Assembly: GCA_002081555.1 (NCBI GenBank)
Contig: KV921180.1
Span: 1 to 35,185, forward strand
DNA: 35,185 nt
Direction: 5' to 3'
Source: Protostelium mycophagum
Taxonomy: Eukaryota > Evosea > Variosea > Protosteliida > Protosteliaceae
The notes under the pieces are model-generated. The model ran no database searches. It was not told where the DNA came from and saw only the letters and a list, made by a program, of their open reading frames with translations. Numbering within the stretch: position 1 is the stretch's first letter; each line of letters opens with the position of its first letter. Positions 22,301 through 31,523 of the stretch are shown here, one piece after another. Made by a program: the position numbers and the translations under genes.

Positions 22301-25300
22301 GCTCCGGTTTCGCCTACAACCAGGACCGTTATATCCCGAGGTGGATCTACAACGTCGCGGGAATCTTTTCTTTCAAATTCGGTGGATCCATGTCCATTCT
22401 GTCGTTACAAGAGACTACTGATCTGGACTATTATGGTTCTCTTGACGGTACAAACTCCTTCCTTAGTATGGCGGCTTGCGACACGACTAATTACCACTGT
22501 AACACGGCGGCGACTTGTAACGGCTCGGCTGCGGATTGTATGGCCAAGTGTAACAACGGGCAGTACGCTTGTATGGTGTGTGATGACGCATTGCTCTGTG
22601 AGGTGATCCCCGGAGTGAGCCAGAGCGACTGTGCCAACACATATCAATGCAGAGTACCCACCATTTGGGACCAACCCATTACCACCTATATCCTCAACAA
22701 TACTGCGGACCAACAACAGGTGAGTCTTAGACATATTCACGAGATCTCGCTGAGATCTTGCAGTGTTCGGCCACCCAGGTGTGTTCCGAGAGATGTGGCT
22801 GGGGGCCATCCAGCTATATTTTAGATGTCATGACAACACCAGACGGTGGATACTGTTTCGACCCCTCCAGCACTGCAGCTTGCTCCGGTGTTCTTAGCAA
22901 CGTCACATCCGGATGTTACTACCAACTGAACGCGGGAGATTGTACGTCCCAGGGACACACTTACGCCACTACCAATATCTGTGGAGGGCTCACTACTGAA
23001 GATGCCTTCGCTTGTTACACTGGACATTCTTCTTGCAGCAACATGAACGCACATTACGTTGGGTGCAATATCGCAGAAAAGATCTGCACAGACCAAGCGA
23101 GCTGTCTCGCCGCGGGAAGGCAAGAATTTTCTTTGGCACGTTGTAGATGACGCTAAATTACGTAGATGTCAATTCCAAGACGGACTTTTGGACTGGACCC
23201 CCAATCAATTCCCAGGGAGAGAATACGGATCTTGTACTTTTCCCAAAGGATCTTTGGATGGAATTATCTCTGTGAGTTTTCCACGAATTTTCTCGAAATT
23301 TATGATTTTCACTGACTTTTCCAGACTTGCGACGGAACCAGACTTCAAGTTGTCACGGGCAACCTCTGCATCGACTACTTTTACGACAAGAGCGGCTGCC
23401 AAACTGCCGGCGGAACTTGGATCACCCCCGCCACTACCGCCGCAGACTGCAACAAATACATCGGGTGCCAGGAGCTACTTCCTGACCCACAATATCGAGA
23501 TCCGGCCAAGTCATTGTTGATCAGAGGGTTTTCACCGAAGAGTTATGAAGACTGTCTCAGCCCATACAACTCACCCGTCTCCTCACCATTATGGGTCAAG
23601 TGAGTACAATTGTAATATAGTTGTAATATAGTTATTTCTGCGATATATCTGCGAAATGCGAAACGAAGGTGCACTACAAATTGTCATAGCAACGGATATC
23701 ACTCGACTTCAACATTCTAAATCTGGCGCAGCTTCTACATCTGGCATCCTGGTACATGGGTTAGCCCTTCTATTAGACCTGCTCAATGGACACAACAACG
23801 AGCTTTCATTCAGAACACCCTCAACACCACCGCAGCCACCTACATCCTTATCACCGACCTGAAGTGAGTCGTTGTAGATGCAAGAGTTTTATTGACATGC
23901 GACAGCAACGCGGGAGCTTATAAGGCTGCCATCAGTACCTATTCAGAGTTACAATGCCGTAACGACGCCACAACCCAGATCTTGGAGTTTGTGACTTGCG
24001 GCTGCTTTGGAGGGTCAGGAAAATGCGGAGGATTGCAAGAGATTGCCTCCGCAACGGGAACTATTTGTGCCAAGGCCTCCTATTCCACCTTCCCCACGAC
24101 TGGTGTCATCGTCACCACAAACGCCACATCTGTCAAAGTAATTTCCCCAAAATTTCACGAGAATCTCGACTGACTCGTTGTAGTCGACAGCCTGCAGTAC
24201 CATACAGCTGTTTGCTTATTCTGAAAACAATTTCAAGATCACGCAGACTGCCTCTCTTGCAGACTCCCTCGTGAAGATTGACAAATACACCGCATTCGAC
24301 ATTACCAACCAAAACGACGCCGTGATTGGAACACTTCTGTCAAACGGTGTTACTGTGGTTACAGAACTGCCTTTCACATACTACAACGTCTGTTTCCCAG
24401 GAGATTCAGCCCTCAGAGTGAGTGAATTCTCACGAGATCTGCCATGATCTGACATTTTTGACAGAGCCCACTACCGGGACAGATCCCAGATCTGGCGATG
24501 GTGAATTCCGCAGGAACGAATCTGATCCCAATGGACAACACGTTCACCTTCTTTGACCAGACCACGAACGGAAGGTGTTTCACCGTGGTGTCACCACAGC
24601 GCAACAGCTCCTGGTTTTACATCTCCCATATCCCCAACTGGAAGGATCTACAACGCGAATATTACAGCTACTCGACCCGAGTCCTGATGTACACACTGGC
24701 GACACTCTTTTTGGTGGCAGCACTGTTTTGCATCACTGCCGGTGTTTCTTTCTTCTTTATTGATAGAGCCACAAAGCTGAAAGCCCAGTCATACGTAACT
24801 GTGGCCTTCACCTTCCTCTTCACCATCAGTGAGTTGAATTCCCGATGAAATTTCGCGGAAAACTGATGACGTACAGCTCGTTGTGCCTATTTCTACCTCT
24901 TACCGGGAGGTATCACGTCAAATGCCGTGGATTATGTGCTTATCGTCCTTCCCACGTTCTTCTATTTTTCGTCTGTGGTGCAGCTGGTTTCGACTTGGAT
25001 TGTCCTGGCCACCATGTCCATCAGCAAACTCAACCGACAGAAGTATACCAACAGGTCAGTTTGTTTCTGTCATTGTTTGGATGAGGATGCGTTTGTGGCG
25101 CTTCGCGCCGCACAGCTGTGTTAATCTGAAGAGGATTTGATTACATTGACTTTATTGCGGCGAAGCCGCAGTACAAAAACAACAATGCAGAGCTGCGGGC
25201 ACCAACCATTGGTCTGCCTTGAAAAATTGATTTTCCCGCAGGTCCACCAACATCGGCGCATTCGTCGTCCACGTTATCCTCTACATCATCTTCTTGATCA

Positions 25301-26034
25301 TCGTCCTGCTTTTCCAGTTTAACCAACCCATAATCGAACCCAACTGCGGTAGAAGTATTATCTACCCTGAGGACGACTCTATGCAAAGGAAACTGTCACT
25401 CGCTTATGCGGTGGTCATCGCGGTGCTGTCCGTGGCCGTGGCTGTTATCTTTTTGGTGTTTGGAGTCAGTACAATCAAGAAGTTCTCCGGATCTGCTGGT
25501 GGACGTGTTAAGAAGGTGGGTATCCTCTTTTGTGGTTGTCTGTGCTTCTGATTTGCGGCAAAGCCGCAGACAAACCGACAAAACCGGAACGTCATGATCA
25601 TGTTTCTGACACACAAACAGATCACCTTGACCACCTCTATCTACACTGCTGCCTTTTTGCTTCACTGTGGTTACATCTTTTACATCATCTTTTCTAATGC
25701 CCCAGTCATCGTCATCTTCCTCGGTTTCATCATCACGGAGATCGTCCCCGCCATGTTCTTAGCCATCAATCAGATCCAACACAGAGAGATCATGGCAGCG
25801 GTGAAGACAAGAACGAGCAGCAGAAGGTCCAGAAGACCTGATCAGAAGACCAAGTCTGCCGCTAGTGACAAGGTAAAACAGATTCTCATCTTTGCAACAA
25901 AAGCTGATCCTCTTCAGACCTTGATCTCATCAAAGGCGGCAGAGGCTTCAGTATCCCTATCCGCTGAGGCAAACTCCAGAGAACCCTCCGCAATCGATGC
26001 AGACGCCAACACAGTTGAACTTGGCCAGATATAG
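19372..26034 (+). CDS. Large Cys-rich ectodomain protein with C-terminal 7TM region
   Basis: Twenty exons: 19372-19435, 19497-19798, 19842-20084, 20133-20275, 20327-20931, 20979-21433, 21473-21619, 21823-22241, 22281-22719, 22764-23119, 23166-23271, 23325-23599, 23732-23863, 23906-24137, 24184-24417, 24465-24828, 24877-25054, 25242-25515, 25621-25872, 25918-26034 (1,778 aa, phases consistent). A signal peptide (QQLTLVLVLLSLFIYTDG) leads into ~1,400 extracellular residues with many Cys and Asn-X-Ser/Thr sites. Seven hydrophobic helices follow, beginning VLMYTLATLFLVAALF and ending VIVIFLGFIITEIVPAMFLA, then a basic, Ser-rich tail. The TM region resembles the THH1/TOM1/GPR137-type 7TM group (recalled pattern, moderate). 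A cell-surface receptor or adhesion molecule is inferred. Intron 23120-23165 is GC-AG. Confidence 0.75.
21747..21763. repeat. GC hairpin in an intron
   Basis: CTGCAGC-TCC-GCTGCAG, a perfect 7-bp stem with a 3-nt loop, lies inside intron 21620-21822 (203 bp) of the large receptor gene. Confidence 0.7.
25097..25109. repeat. GC hairpin in an intron
   Basis: GGCGC-TTC-GCGCC, a 5-bp stem, with GTG and GCAC flanks that nearly extend it. It lies in intron 25055-25241 of the receptor gene; the same intron holds a second hairpin 50 bp downstream. Confidence 0.6.
25156..25170. repeat. GC hairpin in an intron
   Basis: TGCGGC-GAA-GCCGCA, a perfect 6-bp stem with a 3-nt loop, lies in intron 25055-25241. 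It is nearly identical to the hairpin at 25554-25568 in a later intron of the same gene. Confidence 0.7.
25554..25568. repeat. GC hairpin in an intron
   Basis: TGCGGC-AAA-GCCGCA, a perfect 6-bp stem, lies in intron 25516-25620 of the receptor gene. It differs only in the loop from the copy at 25156-25170. Confidence 0.7.
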
Positions 26035-26479
26035 AATGTGGTGTCCCTTGTACTTAATTTATCCCATAATATATAGATCGCAGTAAAAAATCTTCTTTAT
26101 ATACGCCCACCATTGTGCGTTGTAAATGGTGCTTTCAAATGATGTTACACATGTAAATTCTCACGAACGGTCTTATGATTGCCTGTGATTAAGAACTACA
26201 GCAATAACTGACAGAAGCACATCCTCTTTAGCATCTGTTTTGTCTCGCCTTCTTTTTGTTTGGAAACCAAGAGGTTGATCTTCTGGTTTGTGGAAAGAAG
26301 TGGTCCAGATCGGGGAGGGGAAGACAGGGGGAGTTTGGATCTAGTTTGTCTACATTTCGATGCGGAACCATGTCGACTGCTTGGTTGCCCTTTTCACAAA
26401 AATCAAACTTCCACTTGGTGAGTCAACATAGGATGACGAACTTTGTTCTTACCTGTATGCGTAGTTGTAGCATAAAACC
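26035..26479 (+). other. Intergenic region with promoter of the epimerase gene
   Basis: No coding evidence. GTTGTAG occurs in the leader (26463-26469), 11 bp before the ATG. A purine-rich patch (GGGGAGGGGAAGACAGGGGG-like) lies at about 26313-26331. Confidence 0.35.
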
Positions 26480-27808
26480 ATGTCCAAGCCAAACGTTCTA
26501 GTCCTTGGAGGTCTCGGTTTTCTGGGCAGAAACCTGGTTGCTTACCTCGTAGAGAACAACCTTGCTGGCCACATTCGTGTAGCTGATAAGGGTCTCCCTG
26601 CCCTGGTCGGTTTGAGTCAGAAGCACGCTGCCATATTTGAGAAGATCGATTTCAAACAAGCCAATCTTGCCAGAGAACGTGAGTTGATTGAATTTCAAAT
26701 GATCGAGATCTGATCTTGGGAAGAATCGACAAAAAAGGTCTTTGATGATGGAGATTACAAATGGGATCTCGTGTTCAACTGCGCTGGTGAGACCAAATAC
26801 AGCCAGACCGAAGAAGTCTACAAAGAGAACATCATAGATGTCTCCACAACGACTGCAAAGGCTGCCGCTGCTAGAGGTGTTGGCAGATTCATCGAGGTCT
26901 CAACTGCTCAGGTTTACGATGCCGGAAAGGTCAGGCTCGTTTTTATTACTTCTTTGGACTAACGATCTTATAGAAGGCAAGTGGTGAGGAGGACAAGACA
27001 AAACCATGGACCAAGCTCGCTAAGGCCAAGCTCGCCGCTGAGGAGGAGATCAAAAAGATCCAAGGGTGAGTGTTTTCGGAATGGTGTCATTCTTTACGTT
27101 GATGAATATATAGTCTTTCTTACATTATTGTCCGTCCCGCGATTGTCTATGGACCTGGTGACGTTGGTGGAATCAGTGAGTTCATTGATTTGATTCCCGA
27201 TCGGGATTATGAGATCTGATGAAAACAGCACCCCGTCTCATTGTTGCCACTGTCTACAAGTCCTTGGGCGAGAAGATGGAGTTCTTATGGGACAAGGATC
27301 TCAAAATCAACACTGTCCACATCGAGGACGTCACCACCGCCCTGTGGCACCTCAGCCAGAAGGGAGTTGTTGGACAGACATACAACTTGGCCGACTCTGG
27401 AGATACCGATCAAGGTTACGTCAACAAGCTCTTGGAGTCCATCTTCGCAATCAAGACCGACTTTATGGGTAACCTCAAGTCTAAATTGGCCACTGCTGTT
27501 GCCATGAAAATGGTGGCTGACACCGCCAACTCTAACCATCTCGGTCCCTGGAGTGAGCTGTGCAAGGTACAAGACAACACGATTGATATGTCAAACTGAC
27601 ACGTGTACAGTCTAAGGGTGTCGTGAACTCCCCCCTCACACCCTACCTCGACGAGGAGTTATTGTACAGCAACTCCTACTCCGTCGACGGAAACAAGATT
27701 ACCGGAACCGGATTCACCTACAAGCACCCCAAGATGACCGAGCAGGACTTGAGACAAACCCTCACCTACTTTGAAGAGCTCGGATTCTTCCCCAGGGGAA
27801 CTTACTAG
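26480..27808 (+). CDS. NAD(P)-dependent epimerase/dehydratase (extended SDR)
   Basis: Six exons: 26480-26678, 26724-26929, 26974-27065, 27114-27175, 27229-27566, 27611-27808 (364 aa). The Rossmann start is VLVLGGLGFLGRNLVAYL (GxxGxxG) near residue 6, followed by WDLVFNCAGETKYSQ and RFIEVSTAQVYDAGK. The usual YxxxK seems replaced by WTKLAKAKLAAEE, and YIIVRPAIVYGPGDVGG and NTVHIEDVTTALWHL follow. Extended SDRs act on nucleotide sugars or sterols. Loss of a clear YxxxK leaves catalysis uncertain, so it could be an atypical SDR. It appears cytosolic. The third-codon C/G bias is stronger than in its neighbours (ACC, AAG, CTC frequent), suggesting high expression. Confidence 0.85.
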
Positions 27809-27974
27809 AAATACACGTCTCCGATATGTCTATAACTCCCCATACTTCTCAAATTACCCGTGGTCCTGCGTTGTCGTTCTAGTTTTGGGTAGTTCCGACT
27901 TCTTTGCGATATTTCATGGTGCTGCGAAAATAAATATCCGAGAGCCATTTGTTGCTTCGCTCGTGAAGAAGAGC

Positions 27975-30900
27975 ATGTCCAGCCCTCGACTCGGTTTTCT
28001 GACCTCTCCTGGCATTAGAAGATCCGTTGACAAGAGTACTGAATCACGACCACGAGAGCCAGCGAGGATCATACTTGTCACGAATACGCTATACAGACAG
28101 ACATCAGAAGAGGGAAGCCCTCACGTCACGGGACGATCAGACGATGCAACATATGACGTAGGGTTACATAACAACTGTGTGATCTCAGGAGGACGGAGTC
28201 TCGAAAAGCAAGGTGAGAAATGAATGTGACGTAACCTTGTCTGAAAATGTTAGGAAGGGATGTTCTTTGGGTAGGTTATGACAGCAGAACAGTGGAGGAA
28301 TCTTCACCACTACTGAGTGACGATGACAAATTGTTGCCCATACAAGTATCTCCTGAAACATTAAGGGGGTGGTTCTCTTACTCAAAATCTGTACTGTGGC
28401 CAATATTTCACTATTACGGTAACAAAGGCGTCCATGATCTCGATGCATCTACGTGGCGTGATTATAAAGTCAGTGTCAAACTGCATTTTCTTCGAGTGTC
28501 TAAACATCACAGGATGCCAACATGATTTTTGCAGAGAACATTTATAAAAATTATAGAAAGGGCGATATCATCTTGATACAAGACTACATGTTGATGATGC
28601 TGCCAACTTACTTGAGAGATCTCATCCCAAATGCAATCATTGCCTCTTTCTGCCACCTTCCATGGCCTTCTACAGAGTTGTACAGAAGTGAGACTTTGCA
28701 TTTCCTTCGATCAACTTCTAAACACTGGTTTCACTGTGACAATTTTTGTTCAGAGGACATCCGCAGCTCTGCTGCGTCATCAGATTTGGAAACAGTCGAA
28801 GATACAAACAATGTCTTTAAAAATATCTCAAGAGAAAATTCATTCTACACGATCACGATCATGATTGTTTATGACGACAAGGTCTTCCCGTGAGAGATGA
28901 GCTTTTAGAGGGATTACTAGGTTCTAATCTAGTCGGACTGCAGACTTTCAGTGACTCCAGACATTTTCTGTCTGCATGTGCAAGAGTACTCGGTTTTACT
29001 CCTGTAGAAAATGGTATTTTCTCGATTTTTATATATTTTAGTGGCGCAGCGCCACACTATTATAGAATGTTGAGGAAAACCAGGTGTTTGGACCAGCAGG
29101 GACCACTTTGTCAGGGTCGACGCTTACCCATCTGGTGTGGACGCGAACGGAGTTATAGAGGCTTTCAACAGAGATACAACACAGGAACGAATCTTAAAGT
29201 TGAGAGATTCTTTCCAAGGGAAAAAGGTCATCGTGAGCAGGTATTTGAATTTCGAATCTCCCGCCAAAAGTGACCGTTAACCAGGAATCGCTTGGAGTAT
29301 ATCAAAGGGATACCGATGATGTTGGACGCTTATGAGAAGTTTTTGGAAGATAATGAAGAATGGCGCGGGAAAGTGATCATGATCTTGATGTGCCAGGCGA
29401 ACTCCACCCTTTTGGAGGAGAGCAGTCTTTTACGTATTGAGGTGGACCAAACAGTAGGTGAGATTTTCCCGCCATTTTCTGGAAGTTTTGGTGGTCACGT
29501 GATGACGTGTCATAGGGCGGATAAACGGAAGATTCGGGACCATTGGGTACACACCTCTACAATATTTGAACAAATCTGTCACAGCAGAAGAAGTCTTCTC
29601 GCTTTTCGCAGTCGCAGATGTCGGTCTACAAACCCCACTGAGGGACGGTAAGTTTCATTCTGATACGACCATAGAATTTTCGGTGAAATTTCAAGGTATG
29701 AACTTGACGTGTCACGAGTACGTGCTGTGTCAGCGTGAGAAGAAGAGCCCCCTCATTCTGAGCGAATTGGCTGGTGCCGCACATTGCCTCAGCGGGACAA
29801 TATTAGTCAATCCCTGGGACCGTGACGGGGGTGATCTCCTCCATCTCCATGACAACACGTCAAAACTGACGTGTGTACAGATGGCGGAGGCGATATTGAC
29901 AGCTCTGAATATGCCGGAATGGCAGAAGAGAGTGAGGTATAACCACTGTCTCGACTATGTCTCCAATCACACATCAGAGTTTTGGCTCAACACTCTTCTT
30001 ACCGAGGTGATTACGAAATTTCGATGAGATTTCAATGAAATTTCGCTGAATTGTCAGGTGGAACAGATCGCAAACAATCAACCTGAGACGGAAGGACCAC
30101 TTGTACGGGCAAAGGAAGAAGAGATCGGACGTGCTTTTGCCGCAGTAAGATTATACTCGTCATTCTGTACAAAAGCGAATGGATTTTTCTAGAGGTACTT
30201 TGTGTGTTTTGCGGCTGCAAAACACACAGATGCAGAAGAAATCTAGAAAATAACTTTGCAAAGATATTTAATAGTTTATTTGTCTGTCTGAATGATCTCA
30301 ACAATCATTAATCAATCTCTGTACACAAAACAGCCGTTTATTTACAATTTAATAAAAACCCACCATCACAGAGCAAAAAGCGCCTCCTACTCCTCGACTA
30401 TGACGGAACGCTGACCCCACTCCAAACGATGCCCGGAAAGGCCAAACCCACCAGGACCCTTCTCTCTCTATTACAGAGGCTGTCACAAATCAAAGACACG
30501 CATGTATACGTCATCAGTGGGAGGGACGGAAAGACCCTCGGGGAGTGGCTCGGAGGGCTCAGCATCGGGATGTCATGTGAACACGGGCTTTTTTTCAGGC
30601 AGTGCGCGCAAGGTGAAGTTTCGTGGAAATTTCATGGAAAATTCGTGGAGATTCTGATTGTAGAAGGCGAGGCGGGTGACTGGCAAGATTTTTTGGGCAC
30701 GATGAACCTCGATTAGAAAGCTGACATCGAATCACTGTTTCATTATTACGAGGTACGTACTCTTTGTGCATCTACAACGAGCCATATTTACATCTCATAG
30801 GAGAGGACACCAGGATCACAGACCGAATCCAAAGAGGTATGTATGAGCGCCATCATCACATCATGATGACCTCAAACAGGTGAATGTAACGTGGCATTAC

Positions 30901-31416
30901 CGCAACGCTGATCCCGAGTTTGGTGAATACCAAAAGAACCAACTCTTGGCACATCTACACAATATGCCCGGCCTTCCCATAGACGTGTTGAATGGCAGCA
31001 AGGCCGTTGAGGTCGGTTTATTTGTGACTCGAATTCGAGACATCTACAACGAGGTCATTTAATTCTGGAGGTGCGGCCATTGGGCATAAATAAAGGGTCT
31101 GTAGTGAGGAGAATAATGACCGTTGAGCCAGATGTAGATTTTGTTTTGTGCATAGGAAACGATCCAACGGGTATTTAAATTTTGAATTTCTCTTCCGAGC
31201 GGACTTTTCACGGTTACGAACGCGAGATCGCCGTGGCTTATGAGTTGCATTTACAGCACTGACACCTCTACAGACGAGGACATGTTTGAAGAGCTGAGAA
31301 AGAGGGAGGAAGGATGTACAATATATACAATTATGGTAGAGAAGAAGCAGACCAGTGCTTCCTGCTATGTCAGGAACCAGGCAGCCGTTATCTCTCTCCT
31401 GAATCGCCTTGAATAA
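27975..31416 (+). CDS. Trehalose-6-phosphate synthase/phosphatase, interrupted by an in-frame TAG
   Basis: Fifteen exons: 27975-28212, 28254-28468, 28513-28687, 28882-29013, 29084-29240, 29285-29457, 29516-29647, 29696-30006, 30058-30144, 30372-30612, 30664-30752, 30801-30836, 30880-31011, 31071-31170, 31274-31416 (787 codons including stops). TPS-domain (GT20) landmarks: SKSVLWPIFHYYG, IQDYMLMMLPTYLR, CHLPWPSTELYR, SRNRLEYIKGI, RINGRFGTIGYTP, ADVGLQTPLRDGMNL. TPP/HAD landmarks: LLLLDYDGTLTP, VISGRDGKTL, TWHYRNADPEFGEYQ, GNDPTDEDMFEEL. The family makes trehalose from UDP-glucose and glucose-6-phosphate and dephosphorylates it. The N-terminal loop is atypical (VTNTLYRQ instead of VSNRLP), so synthase activity is doubtful. 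Codon 638 (30714-30716) is TAG. Confidence 0.82.
28762..28776. repeat. GC hairpin in an intron
   Basis: CGCAGC-TCT-GCTGCG, a perfect 6-bp stem, lies in the 194-bp intron 28688-28881 of the trehalose gene. Confidence 0.7.
29041..29055. repeat. GC hairpin in an intron
   Basis: GTGGCGC-A-GCGCCAC, an odd-length perfect palindrome with 7-bp arms, lies in intron 29014-29083 of the trehalose gene. Confidence 0.7.
30201..30228. repeat. 12-bp hairpin in an intron
   Basis: TGTGTGTTTTGC-GGCT-GCAAAACACACA, a perfect 12-bp stem with a 4-nt loop, lies in the 227-bp intron 30145-30371, exactly between the synthase and phosphatase domains of the trehalose gene. It has the same GGC(T) centre as the smaller hairpins but longer AT-containing arms. 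Confidence 0.75.
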
Positions 31417-31523
31417 ATTTCAATTGAAATTCTTCGAGGTTAAAAACATCTCTCACGAGCCTGCCCAGCCTCTTTATTGGATTTAAATAATTGTACGAGT
31501 TTACCGTTCCGATGCCAAAGCTC

